Positions 1 through 9,412 are shown, counted from the stretch's first letter. The stretch is DNA of 64,000 nucleotides from Flavobacteriales bacterium (GCA_020635355.1 JACJZW010000013.1:1-64000); one strand, 5' to 3'. Notes: generated by a model not told the origin, from the letters alone. Numbers and translations: made by a program.

Positions 1-1
1 T

Positions 2-1957
2 GCATCCGTTACCGCTACCAGTGCCAAAGGCAACAATATCAGTTCGTTTTGGAACATAACAGCACCTACTTCCACAGTTGATGGCTATTTGTCCATAACA
101 CCGCCTTCGAGCTATCTGGATAGCCTTATTTCCATCTGCATTGTGGTTGAAGATTTGAAAAGTGGGTGTGATTCAAGCATGTGCAGATCCATCATAATTG
201 CACCAACCCCAAAACCAAACTTCAAATTCACGACTCCTGTTTGTGATGGCACACCTGTACAATTCACGAATCTCTCCACCATTCATTCAGGTTCAATGTT
301 ATACAAGTGGTACTTTGATGATGGCGATTCAGTAGATTACCTGAATCCAGTACACACCTTCCCTGCACCAGGCACCTATTGTGTTAAACTAGTCACCAAA
401 AGCTACGTCTATTCCATTACGAGCGACACCACTATTTGTGTCACAATCTCTGAAAATCCGGTAGCTAATTTCAAAGTTGATAACGCTTGTCAGGGGAATG
501 AAGTAATCTTTACGGATAGCTCTACAGTGAATGGTGCTACGCTCACCTATGATTGGGATTTTGGAGATAGTTCAACGCACTCCACCAGCAAGAATCCCAG
601 ACACGAGTATGCCAAAAATGGTGGCTATACCGTCACGTTAGTTATCCGCTCCAGCAATGGATGTACAGACAAACAGGCCAGAAATGCCTTTCAATTTCCT
701 TCACCTGTAGCCAATTTCAATTACAACGATAGTTGCTCGAATGATGAAATTCAATTTAGCGACATATCCAAGATATCAAGTGGCAAGTTAGGGCGAAGGT
801 GGAATTTCTATGATGGTAGTCAGGAAACCGACTGGACCCTAAAACATGTGTTTACCACACCTGGAAAAAATTCGGTAACTCTTTATTCGATATCCCCATT
901 TGGGTGCGTGGACTCGATAACCAAAGTGTTGGATATTGTCCCCGGTCCCTTGACAGATTTCACGTTTGGTCAGGTCTGCGATGCCAAACCAACAGCGTTC
1001 ATGAATACCACCACAGAACCAGATGGTGTAAATGTAACTTACAACTGGCAATTCGGAGATGGTGCCTATTCAACGGATGAATCTCCTTCGCATAAATTCA
1101 AGGATTTAAAAAAGTACACGGTTAAACTAACCGCTCAAGGCGATAATGGATGTTCATCATCCATCGAAAAGGATGTTACGGTAATAATTCAACCAATTGT
1201 GGATCTAAGTGCACAAAACGTTTGCGAAGGTGATTCGGTCAAATTTGAGAACAACACGAATGAACGGAATCTGGACGTGACCTATTTCTGGACATTTGGC
1301 GATGGCGATACATCTCGTTTAATTTCTCCAACCAAATTGTATAACATTTCCGAAACAACCATTTTCGGAGTTACCCTAAAAGCCAGTGTTGAAGGAGGAT
1401 GTACCGATTCTAAAACGATTTCTGTACGAGTTAGTGAAACGCCCGATTGTGGCTTTACAACTACTCAGGTGGGGGGGCCTAAACTTACCTTTATCTTCCA
1501 TGCCGACAGTTCAGAATATCCGTTTTATCTGTGGCAATTCGATGAAGAGGGAACTGCAAATGGCAGCGACCCAACGTTTACATTCGATGAAGAAGGAACG
1601 TACAAAATCTCTCTTTTAGCCCGATCGGCGGATGGATGTGAATGTTTGGACTCATCCCAATCTCTTGTTGTCAAGAAATCAAACATTGAAGATGTATTCG
1701 GAAATTCTGTATTCAACGTGAAGCCCAATCCAAGTGCCGGTAGTTTCACCATTTCATTCAACAACGCTGATAATCAGGATGAGGTTAACATACAGTTGCA
1801 TGATGCAGTGGGAAGACTTGTCTATTCTAAAAACACGTTTAGAAGCACCGATAACCTGATCCGTTTGGATGCCGGGCATTTGAATGCTGGAATGTATTAT
1901 TTAACGGTTACTAACCATGGTGTTCGTGCAACTCAGCCGGTTCAAATACAGCATTGA
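2..1957 (+). CDS. PKD-repeat secreted protein with T9SS sorting domain, 5' end outside window
   Basis: The frame is open to the left edge of the window and no signal peptide is visible, so this is the C-terminal part of a larger protein. It consists of about seven repeats of roughly 85 residues with the PKD signature: an early Cys followed by a VxF-type strand, then YxWxFGDG, a P.H.Y/F turn, GxYxVxL and a late GC. The last ~80 residues form a type A T9SS sorting domain, with NPSAG near its start, VGRLVY in the middle and LNAGMYYLTV near the end. In the T9SS family such proteins cross the outer membrane and are attached to the surface or released. The function is probably adhesive or structural. 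No catalytic domain is visible in this part. Confidence 0.85.
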   Translation, partial: ASVTATSAKGNNISSFWNITAPTSTVDGYLSITPPSSYLDSLISICIVVEDLKSGCDSSMCRSIIIAPTPKPNFKFTTPVCDGTPVQFTNLSTIHSGSMLYKWYFDDGDSVDYLNPVHTFPAPGTYCVKLVTKSYVYSITSDTTICVTISENPVANFKVDNACQGNEVIFTDSSTVNGATLTYDWDFGDSSTHSTSKNPRHEYAKNGGYTVTLVIRSSNGCTDKQARNAFQFPSPVANFNYNDSCSNDEIQFSDISKISSGKLGRRWNFYDGSQETDWTLKHVFTTPGKNSVTLYSISPFGCVDSITKVLDIVPGPLTDFTFGQVCDAKPTAFMNTTTEPDGVNVTYNWQFGDGAYSTDESPSHKFKDLKKYTVKLTAQGDNGCSSSIEKDVTVIIQPIVDLSAQNVCEGDSVKFENNTNERNLDVTYFWTFGDGDTSRLISPTKLYNISETTIFGVTLKASVEGGCTDSKTISVRVSETPDCGFTTTQVGGPKLTFIFHADSSEYPFYLWQFDEEGTANGSDPTFTFDEEGTYKISLLARSADGCECLDSSQSLVVKKSNIEDVFGNSVFNVKPNPSAGSFTISFNNADNQDEVNIQLHDAVGRLVYSKNTFRSTDNLIRLDAGHLNAGMYYLTVTNHGVRATQPVQIQH

Positions 1958-2155
1958 TGGTTCCCTTTAATTGGATGTGAAAGCATTGGAGATTGTCAAA
2001 TTTTGAAGGGCAATCTTGATGCATTTGATGGTGTGGTCGAACTTTTTGGTGGATCCTATTTGTTGCTGAACATCCCAACATCAACGCAGACCTTCGGACC
2101 AATCTAGGGGGATACGGAACGCACACATTTTTTTTACGATTCCCTGTGAACGTTG

Positions 2156-2163
2156 TATATTTC
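2156..2163 (+). promoter_or_regulatory. Possible Bacteroidota -7 box (TATATTTC)
   Basis: TATATTTC differs from TAnnTTTG at one position. It lies about 20 nt after a T-run (2129-2136) that could serve as the -33 region, and 27 nt before the ATG at 2191. Confidence 0.35.
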
Positions 2164-2190
2164 ACCCGTGTCCAAAATATCCCGTCTTTT

Positions 2191-2481
2191 ATGTCAACTT
2201 ACTCCGAAACCTTAAGGCAGAAACTTCATTATGTGATTGAATCTACCCTTTCGGAGCATTGGGATCCTTTTTCGCACGAAACGTTGAGCAGTCCACCACA
2301 TCGGCACAAGCTGATTCTCAACATTTCCAAATTCATTGAAGGCAATCACCACCATTCAGACATTGGTGAGCATTTGCATGATCACAAGGAAGAACATCTT
2401 TACGGACACAGTTTCGACTGCAACTGTCATTTTGTGGCCGAACAAATCCGCATGAACTGGAATCTGGTGTTGAATGGGTAA
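2191..2481 (+). CDS. Small His-rich protein of unknown function
   Basis: A 96-residue protein that I do not recognise. The ATG at 2191 is preferred over an in-frame GTG at 2146, because a candidate promoter box lies between the two. The middle of the protein is very rich in His and acidic residues (motifs GNHHHSD, HLHDHKEEHLYGH) and it ends with a CNCHF cluster. Metal binding is therefore conceivable but unproven. There is no signal peptide and no membrane segment. It stands alone between the PKD protein and the convergent cyclase gene. Confidence 0.6.
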   Translation: MSTYSETLRQKLHYVIESTLSEHWDPFSHETLSSPPHRHKLILNISKFIEGNHHHSDIGEHLHDHKEEHLYGHSFDCNCHFVAEQIRMNWNLVLNG

Positions 2482-2518
2482 GGTTTACCCGTCGATCATT
2501 CCGATAGCATAGTAACTG

Positions 2519-2544
2519 AAAAGCTCCGGTCTCCCGACCGGAGC
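2519..2544 (-). terminator. Perfect 9-bp hairpin, possible terminator
   Basis: A perfect 9-bp inverted repeat (2523-2531 with 2536-2544, loop TCCC) is followed on the minus strand by only four Ts. It sits between convergent genes, 42 nt after the His-rich gene and ~290 nt after the cyclase gene. The rest of the gene-free stretch 2545-2834 shows nothing I can name. Confidence 0.4.
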
Positions 2545-2834
2545 CGTATCATACCTGAATGGCATTTCGCCGTAAGCAGTACAGGTAGAAATCGTTCACA
2601 TGCCCGTTCAAAACTAGAACCTCATGTTGGAAATCAAAAATTGTGAATGTGAAATGATGGTGATCTCGGAAGTACTTACAAAAGGACGGACGAACTGAAG
2701 AAGAATTGTTCACCTACAATCGAAATTGAGCTGCTCGCCCGTCCAAAACGTAAGTAGGAGCAATATTATACCCGATAGATCGGATCACTGCCATGGAAGT
2801 CTCACGAGTTTGTCAGAGCGCTCAAAAAGCACGA

Positions 2835-4283
2835 CTAACCTTCCACGAAGTACATATCAATCTCCCCCTTATTCTTCGCCTGGATCTTACCCCGATAGGT
2901 GAGTTTAAACTGATCCTTTATCAACTCTTGCGTAAAGCCGGTTACGTTGATTTTACCCGGCTCACTTTGTTGTTCCATGCGCGCAGCGGTATTTACGGTA
3001 TCGCCCCAGATATCGAAGGCAAACTTCTTGTTCCCTACCACACCAGCCACAACGGGTCCGCTGGACAATCCAATCCGGATTTGCTTGATTTTAGCCTCGG
3101 CCTTTTTACTGTGATGTGCCATAAATTCCCGGATTTCAACCGCCGCCTGTATGGCGCGAGCTGCGTGGTTATCTTGTGGCATGGGTAATCCGGCAACAGC
3201 CAAATACGCATCTCCGATGGTTTTAATTTTTTCCAGACCATGCCGTCCAATGATCTCATCAAATGCCCGGAAGCAGTAGTCGATCTCCTCAACCAGTTCA
3301 GCCGGAGTGAGCGATTCGCTGATTCCGGTGAAATTCACAAAATCGGTAAACAAAACGGTCACGTTATCATAATTACGGGCAGTTGCCTTTCCTTTTTCCT
3401 TCAACTCGTCGGCAACTTCCGCCGGTAGAATATTGAGCAACAAATCTTCAGATTTGGCTTTCTCCCGCTCAATGACATCCTTGTTTTGTTCCAGGATCTG
3501 ATATACGTTGGAGTTATCAATGGCCACGGCTACATAGGACGCAAGTGTTCGAATAAACTCCTTGTGATAGGCATTATAGGCCGATGTATTGGATGTCAAT
3601 ACCGCTATCGCACCAATCTCCTTCTCGTGCATCATCATGGGTATACAGATCACCGAACCGGGTTCCATTCCGGAAAGCGTTTTGATGGGATGATCCACAT
3701 ACTGCCCGTAATCGCGTTTTGCATCGTCCAGGTATACATCCTTCTTATTCCTGAGCGACCACTCCATAAGATGATGGGACTCACCTGCGTTGTGATGCGT
3801 CAAACCGTTTTGAGGCGAATAGGATAGGTAAACTGTTTCCTCATTCTTGAAGTACAACAATTCCAAACCGTCAACGAACATGGTAGATTGAACGTAATCG
3901 TACAGAATGGAAATGATCTCTTCGATATTCAGGCTGGCCGTGATGCGTCGGCCAATATCTGTGAGCACCGTCAAGCTGGACATCGATGTTTCAAATTCCC
4001 TGACCTTGGCATCCAGCCGATTTTTTTCCTTGCTATCGCGCATTAATTCAGAGCGTTCTCCACTCCGATCTAGTACCATTTTAACCACTCGATTGAAGTT
4101 GGTTGCCACATTTTCCAAGTCCGCACCACCCTCAAAAGTGACCATCATGGGCTCTTCTTCTGCACTGGCAAAATCTGTTTTAGAACGGAGCTCTTGAATC
4201 TTCTTTCGCATCAATCCAAGGCGCAACAGTATCAGAATCAACAAGATAGCCAATATTCCGATGGCAATGTACGCAACAACCAT
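2835..4283 (-). CDS. Membrane-anchored GAF-domain class III adenylate cyclase
   Basis: A 482-residue protein predicted to make cAMP from ATP. Residues 4-25 form one membrane helix. A GAF-type sensor domain follows (about 105-260), then a helical linker rich in E and K, then a class III nucleotide cyclase catalytic domain (about 300-480). Both metal-binding aspartates are present (D314 in FTDFVNFT and D358 in TIGDAYL), as are the transition-state Asn and Arg (N431, R435 in NTAARME). The base-selecting pair is Lys354 and Asp424, as in adenylate rather than guanylate cyclases. The gene is transcribed divergently from the STAND gene with only 65 bp between their starts. The GAF ligand cannot be told from sequence. 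Confidence 0.88.
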   Translation of the reverse strand: MVVAYIAIGILAILLILILLRLGLMRKKIQELRSKTDFASAEEEPMMVTFEGGADLENVATNFNRVVKMVLDRSGERSELMRDSKEKNRLDAKVREFETSMSSLTVLTDIGRRITASLNIEEIISILYDYVQSTMFVDGLELLYFKNEETVYLSYSPQNGLTHHNAGESHHLMEWSLRNKKDVYLDDAKRDYGQYVDHPIKTLSGMEPGSVICIPMMMHEKEIGAIAVLTSNTSAYNAYHKEFIRTLASYVAVAIDNSNVYQILEQNKDVIEREKAKSEDLLLNILPAEVADELKEKGKATARNYDNVTVLFTDFVNFTGISESLTPAELVEEIDYCFRAFDEIIGRHGLEKIKTIGDAYLAVAGLPMPQDNHAARAIQAAVEIREFMAHHSKKAEAKIKQIRIGLSSGPVVAGVVGNKKFAFDIWGDTVNTAARMEQQSEPGKINVTGFTQELIKDQFKLTYRGKIQAKNKGEIDMYFVEG

Positions 4284-4348
4284 TTGTCAGAGTTTTTTCA
4301 CGAACTAAATGCTATTTTAGCAGATTATCGTGGTAAGCGACGTGCTGA

Positions 4349-7300
4349 ATGACTAAATTTTTAAATCCGTTTCCCGGTTTACGGCCGTTTGAGGCATCTG
4401 AATCTCATCTGTTTTTTGGACGGGAACGGCACATCGACGAAATCCTCAACAAGCTCACCTCTCATCGGTTTGTATCCGTAGTAGGTAATTCCGGAAGTGG
4501 TAAATCATCGTTGGTTAGAGCAGGCGTCTTGCCTAAACTCACGCAGGATGATTCCTGGGAAATCCGCATCATGCGTCCCGGCGAGAATGCCATTCAGCAT
4601 CTGGGCGAATTGGTAGCCAATGAACAAAGCGTTTCCGATCGCATGGAGACCTTGAACCGAAACCGGTTAGGATTAATACAATTGGTTCGATCGGTTTTAC
4701 CAAAAGGTAAGAAGCTCCTGTTGTTGGTGGATCAATTTGAAGAAATCTTCCGATTTTCAGGAGAAGGTGAGGAATCCGGAGAAGATGCTCATCGATTTGT
4801 TGATCTCTTGCTAGCTGCCATTGATCAAACCGATGTTCCCATTTATGTCATGCTCACCCTGCGTTCCGATTTCCTGGGCGATTGTGAGCAGTTTATGGGA
4901 TTACCTGAGGCCATCAATGATGGACAGTTCCTCGTGCCTCGAATGAATCGGGAAGAACTGCAGCGCAGTTTAACCGGACCGATCATGTACGTGGGTGCTA
5001 AAATTTCACCACGTCTGGTACAGTTGCTCCTGGACGAGGTGGGAAACCGCCCCGATCAGCTTCCCATCCTCCAGCATGTTTTAATGCGTACCTGGGAAGT
5101 TTGGGAAGGTGCTCAAAACCCGAACCTTCCGTTGGATTTGGAGCACTACACTCAAACCGGAGGAATGTCGCACGCCTTGTCCAACCACGCCGAGGAAGCC
5201 TTCGCCACACTCAAGAATGATCGTCAGCATCAAATAGCCGAATCCCTTTTCAAGACCATTACCGAAAAAGGCCCGGATAACCGTGGAATTCGGCGTCCAA
5301 CCAATATTCGAACCATTGCCAGCATCGCGCGGTGCACGGAAGATGAGATATTGGACGTGGCCGGGATATTTCGCCATCCGCATCAGGGCTTCATCATGCC
5401 CCCATTGTCTACCCCACTTACATCGGAGTCCGTCCTGGATATTTCCCATGAGAGTTTAATGCGGGTTTGGGACCGACTTGGAAATTGGGTGGAAGAAGAG
5501 GCCGAGTCGGCAGAACTCTATCAACGCATAACGGAAAGTGCCATGCTCTATGAACAGGGTAAGGCTGGATTGTGGCGAGACCCCGATCTTCAACTGGCAT
5601 TGGACTGGCAGGAAAAAAATGATCCCAATGATGCCTGGGCCGGTCAGTATAACACTTCGTTCCGCAACTCCATTCGATTTATTGAAGCCAGTTTACAGGA
5701 GAAGAAATTTGTACGGGCTGAGAAGGCACGCCGACGAAAAATCTTAAATATTGCCTCCCTGGCTGCCGTGTTGGTACTGGCCATGCTCAGCATCTGGGCG
5801 CTTACAGAACGTGGACGATCCATCGCCAATGCAAAGGAGGCGGAGCAAGGTAAACAGGAAGCCGAACGCCAAACGTCCTTGGCTCAGATCCAAAAGCAGC
5901 GGGCGGAGGAAAACTTCGATGAGGCTCAACGCAGAAAAAAAGAAGTAGAAGAACAACAAAAGTTAACGGAGGAACAAAAAAGTCGAGCCGAAGCACAGGC
6001 CAGGGAAGCACAAATTCAACGTGAAAAGGCGTTGACGCAGTCGCAGATTGCCAAAGAGGCTGAGCAGCGGGCAGTTAAGGATCGGAACAAAGCCGAAAAA
6101 CAAAAGGCGGTTTCCGATAGCTTGAGAATCCAAGCCGAAGCCTCTGAAAAACAAGCCACCCGATTACGGGTATTATCCGTTGCCCAGAATTTGGCCATCA
6201 AATCCAAATTGGCGGATAAAAACACCTATTCCCAGCAGGTCAAATCACTCTTGGCCTTGCAAGCCTATAATTTCAACAAGGAGTTTGACGGGAATCCCAA
6301 TGATCCGGAAATTTTTGGAGCATTGTTATCGTCTCTCCGACGATTCCAACATCCCGATGAATATCGACATAAACTCCACACCAACACCGTCAACTCCATT
6401 TGTTATAATCCAAAAGGAGATTTGGTGAGTGCCGGTGATGATGGGCAAATCATTCTGCTGACCGGAGGTAACTTAAAATCGCCGGTGTATTCCAAACCAC
6501 AACAGCTCATTTTCAAGAACATTATGTTCAACACCGATGGCAGTCAATTTGCCGTTTCGGCTTCCGAACTGAATGCCTCTTCCAGTGGGCAAAACATATT
6601 GATTTACGCCACCAATGATTTGGCCAAGCCTCAGTACAGCACCAAAGGACTTGGGTTAAAGAAGATTAATGCCATGGAGTGGTATGGTAATAAGTTGATT
6701 GTCGCTGATCTCGAAGGCAATAAGATTGTGATTTTAGATCCGGCTAAAAATCAGGTAATCACAACCGTCCCAACGCCATCGCGTCCCTGGTCTATCGATT
6801 ATAACACCGCTAAAAATCTTTTAGTTGTGGGGTGTGAAGATGGAAGTATCTATAAGATTACACCGGGACAAACGGATCAGCTCACCCTGGTGAGCAAACC
6901 CACCAGCAGTACGATATTGTGCGTGGCTCTTAATGCCGATGCATCCAAAATAGCCATAGGAACCGACGTTGGTTTATGTATGGTGCTCAACTCCAGTGGG
7001 GAAACCATTTCGAAATTATCCGGCCATCGATCGGGTCTTACTCAAGTCCGATTTCACCCGCAAACCGGTTATTTGCTGACATCGAACCGCGACAAAAGTG
7101 TTCGTTTATTCACGTCATTGAAATCGGGAACTCAGCCAATCGTATTTAGTGAACACGAAGATTGGGTGTACGATGTAATCTTTCATCCTACGGAAAAAGT
7201 CATTGCTTCCTGTGGCCGGGATAAGACGGTACGGCTTTACCCTTATTCCATGGATGACGTCGCCACATCCCTGCAAAAAGTGGTGAATCGCAATTTAACC

Positions 7301-7366
7301 GAAGAAGAATGGCGGCAATTGGTGGGTGACGACGTGCCGTACGAAAAAACAATTCCGAATCTCTAA
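4349..7366 (+). CDS. nSTAND1 NTPase with TM helix, coiled coil and C-terminal WD40 propeller
   Basis: A 1005-residue protein. The N-terminus starts with NPFPGLRPFE and GRE, typical of nSTAND1 NTPases. Walker A is GNSGSGKSS (46-54) and Walker B is LLLLVDQFEE (123-132). A helical region runs to ~460. A single membrane helix lies at about 465-485, preceded by a basic cluster (KARRRK). Next come ~120 residues of E/K/Q/R/A-rich coiled coil (about 493-612), then seven WD40-like blades (about 680-985), two of which end in classic DKxVRL strands. The positive-inside rule puts the NTPase in the cytoplasm and the coiled coil and propeller in the periplasm. STAND proteins are ligand-triggered oligomerising switches. 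Two OM-barrel genes follow directly, the first starting 7 nt after this stop codon, and probably share the transcript. The ligand and output are unknown. Confidence 0.85.
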   Translation: MTKFLNPFPGLRPFEASESHLFFGRERHIDEILNKLTSHRFVSVVGNSGSGKSSLVRAGVLPKLTQDDSWEIRIMRPGENAIQHLGELVANEQSVSDRMETLNRNRLGLIQLVRSVLPKGKKLLLLVDQFEEIFRFSGEGEESGEDAHRFVDLLLAAIDQTDVPIYVMLTLRSDFLGDCEQFMGLPEAINDGQFLVPRMNREELQRSLTGPIMYVGAKISPRLVQLLLDEVGNRPDQLPILQHVLMRTWEVWEGAQNPNLPLDLEHYTQTGGMSHALSNHAEEAFATLKNDRQHQIAESLFKTITEKGPDNRGIRRPTNIRTIASIARCTEDEILDVAGIFRHPHQGFIMPPLSTPLTSESVLDISHESLMRVWDRLGNWVEEEAESAELYQRITESAMLYEQGKAGLWRDPDLQLALDWQEKNDPNDAWAGQYNTSFRNSIRFIEASLQEKKFVRAEKARRRKILNIASLAAVLVLAMLSIWALTERGRSIANAKEAEQGKQEAERQTSLAQIQKQRAEENFDEAQRRKKEVEEQQKLTEEQKSRAEAQAREAQIQREKALTQSQIAKEAEQRAVKDRNKAEKQKAVSDSLRIQAEASEKQATRLRVLSVAQNLAIKSKLADKNTYSQQVKSLLALQAYNFNKEFDGNPNDPEIFGALLSSLRRFQHPDEYRHKLHTNTVNSICYNPKGDLVSAGDDGQIILLTGGNLKSPVYSKPQQLIFKNIMFNTDGSQFAVSASELNASSSGQNILIYATNDLAKPQYSTKGLGLKKINAMEWYGNKLIVADLEGNKIVILDPAKNQVITTVPTPSRPWSIDYNTAKNLLVVGCEDGSIYKITPGQTDQLTLVSKPTSSTILCVALNADASKIAIGTDVGLCMVLNSSGETISKLSGHRSGLTQVRFHPQTGYLLTSNRDKSVRLFTSLKSGTQPIVFSEHEDWVYDVIFHPTEKVIASCGRDKTVRLYPYSMDDVATSLQKVVNRNLTEEEWRQLVGDDVPYEKTIPNL

Positions 7367-7373
7367 CAATGTA

Positions 7374-8405
7374 ATGAACAGTGCCTTGAAGAACATTGCT
7401 ACCTCTACCCTATTCCTCTTACTACTTCTCCCTTTTATCGGGAAGTCCCAGGATTGTTCCGAGCGGATTGATCAGGCCAAGAAGTACTACAACAATGGTC
7501 AGCTTGCGGAGATTATTCAACTGTTAGACACCTGTCAGACCGAACTTCACGGGAATGAACTGTGGAATGTTCATCGGTTGTTAGCCCTATCCTATCTGGG
7601 TTTGGAAAAGAATAGTGAAGCGCGCCAACATGTCATTGCCATGATGGAAATTTCTCCGGAGAAGAAGCCCAATGTACTCACCGATCCTGTGGATTTGATC
7701 AAGCTGATGAATACCGTGACCATCATCCCTAAATTCAGTCTGGGTTTTGGTGTCATGGTTGGCCCCAGTCTCACGATTCCCCGACCTTATGGAGCCTACA
7801 TGTTAACGGATCAGGTTAAGCATTACACCGGCAAAAACAGTCTTCAATTTGGATTGTCATCATCGTACCAATTCAACACCCGATTGGCTATGGACCTGTC
7901 GGTTCTGGTATCCACGAAGTCGTATGATTTGGATTATTCATTTGGGAATTGGGACATGAAAATGGATGAGAAGCTCACCTACTTTGATGTGCCCATCTAT
8001 CTCCGTTACCTGTTTCCCGGCAAGAAACGTCTTTTACCCTACGGACAGGCGGGGTTGTATGGCGGTTACCTCTTATTGGGCAATAATAATTTCGACGCCA
8101 CCTTCACCAAGGATGAAAGTTCCTTTGAGCTGATCAACATTAATTCTGCCAACCGCAGGAACCGACTGGATTATGGAATTGGTGCCGGATTAGGTTGTAT
8201 GTATAAGTTGAAGAAAGGTCATCTGTTTTTTCAGGCCAACTATCTCCACTCCATGGCCAATATCTCGGATGCCGATAAACGGTATACCTATCCGGATTTG
8301 CAACAGTCCTACCAGTACCTGGATGATGATATGCGGCTGAGTATGTTTTCAATCGGAGGTGGTTTTGCCATGTACATGGGTTATAAAGTGATAAAAGACA
8401 AATGA
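7374..8405 (+). CDS. Outer-membrane beta-barrel protein with TPR-like N-domain (paralog 1)
   Basis: 343 residues from the ATG at 7374. An earlier in-frame ATG at 7326 lies inside the STAND gene and would put 16 residues before the signal peptide. After a signal peptide ending near SQDC comes a ~100-residue helical, TPR-like domain with two Cys (CSERIDQAKKYY and LLDTCQTEL) and an NVLTDPVD segment. The rest alternates in barrel fashion and ends close to the C-terminus (GGGFAMYMGYKV). It starts 7 nt after the STAND stop codon and overlaps the next gene by ATGA, so it is most likely co-transcribed. The next gene is a clear paralog. I assign no substrate. Confidence 0.75.
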   Translation: MNSALKNIATSTLFLLLLLPFIGKSQDCSERIDQAKKYYNNGQLAEIIQLLDTCQTELHGNELWNVHRLLALSYLGLEKNSEARQHVIAMMEISPEKKPNVLTDPVDLIKLMNTVTIIPKFSLGFGVMVGPSLTIPRPYGAYMLTDQVKHYTGKNSLQFGLSSSYQFNTRLAMDLSVLVSTKSYDLDYSFGNWDMKMDEKLTYFDVPIYLRYLFPGKKRLLPYGQAGLYGGYLLLGNNNFDATFTKDESSFELININSANRRNRLDYGIGAGLGCMYKLKKGHLFFQANYLHSMANISDADKRYTYPDLQQSYQYLDDDMRLSMFSIGGGFAMYMGYKVIKDK

Positions 8406-9412
8406 AACGAGTACTCTGTTTTTGGCTGATGTTGAGCTCATTTCTGATTGGAAATGCTCAATCCGATTGCAAGGATGCGTTGTACAATGCCAACTTAAAA
8501 TACAAATCCGGCCAATTGAAGGAAGGTGTTGAACAATTGGAAACCTGCCTGTCCGAACTTAAAGGAGATAATCGGTTTGAAGCGTATCACCTGTTGGCCA
8601 TCATGTTTCAGGAATTAAATCAACCTGAAAAGATGGATGAGGCCATTAATCAGATGTTGCTGCTTGATCCGGACTATCAGGATCAGCCCAATACCGATCC
8701 GGTTTCGTTCACCCGCGCCCTCAATCAGTACAAGGTCACGCCGAAGTACCAGGTAGGTGTTCGGGCTGGCGTGAATATTACATCGGTACAATTCGTTGAA
8801 AGTTTTGGCCCCATCAAAGGCATCAATATTTACAAACCGCAAACAGGTTATGATGTGGGTGTAATGATCCGAAAAAATCTAAGTCGTCAGGTAGTTTTGG
8901 AGTTGGATGCTCAGGTGGCCGGCACCAGAATTCGTCATGAATTGGACTATAACAACGGTTGGAACAAAATTTATACGGAACGTTTGAACTGGTTTGGAGT
9001 TCGGGTAGGCGCAGCCTATAACCTGCCTGAATTCAAGCAATTCAGACCTTGGGTTGGGGTTTATCCGGGTTTGGACTTCCTGCAAAAAAGTACGGTAAAC
9101 CTGGACAAGGTAGATCCGGAAGGCAATGTCCGACTCCAATATTCAAAGGTGGCTACCAATGAGCGGAACGCCCAACAACCTGTTATGGGGTTACGAGTGG
9201 GATTTCAAAAGAAAATAACGCGCGGAGAGATTGGTTTTTCGGTTAACTATCGCATGCAGTTCAATCAAACCGTGAACGCCGCCCAACGAGGGAGCAATGC
9301 GTCCTTTGTTTATTCCACCCAATACATTGAAGACGGGCTCAAATTGAATACGCTAAGTTATACGCTTACGTATTCCTTACCCTGGAAGTTCTCAGTTAAC
9401 AAATCGAATTAG
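8402..9412 (+). CDS. Outer-membrane beta-barrel protein with TPR-like N-domain (paralog 2)
   Basis: 336 residues: signal peptide (cleavage near GNAQS), helical N-domain and barrel. It shares with its upstream paralog the pattern GQL.EG/I...LETC..EL.G, the LLA helix, a conserved TDPV segment and the PK-x(3)-G entry into the barrel. The ATGA overlap with the previous gene suggests translational coupling. The last four bases overlap tail-to-tail with the lipoprotein gene on the other strand (sequence TTAG, both stops). It is probably an OM partner of the STAND protein, judging only from operon context. Confidence 0.75.
   Translation: MKRVLCFWLMLSSFLIGNAQSDCKDALYNANLKYKSGQLKEGVEQLETCLSELKGDNRFEAYHLLAIMFQELNQPEKMDEAINQMLLLDPDYQDQPNTDPVSFTRALNQYKVTPKYQVGVRAGVNITSVQFVESFGPIKGINIYKPQTGYDVGVMIRKNLSRQVVLELDAQVAGTRIRHELDYNNGWNKIYTERLNWFGVRVGAAYNLPEFKQFRPWVGVYPGLDFLQKSTVNLDKVDPEGNVRLQYSKVATNERNAQQPVMGLRVGFQKKITRGEIGFSVNYRMQFNQTVNAAQRGSNASFVYSTQYIEDGLKLNTLSYTLTYSLPWKFSVNKSN

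Noticed and set aside
2793..3188. 131-codon open frame antisense to the cyclase catalytic domain
   Set aside because: The opposite strand encodes all cyclase motifs, so this is a shadow.
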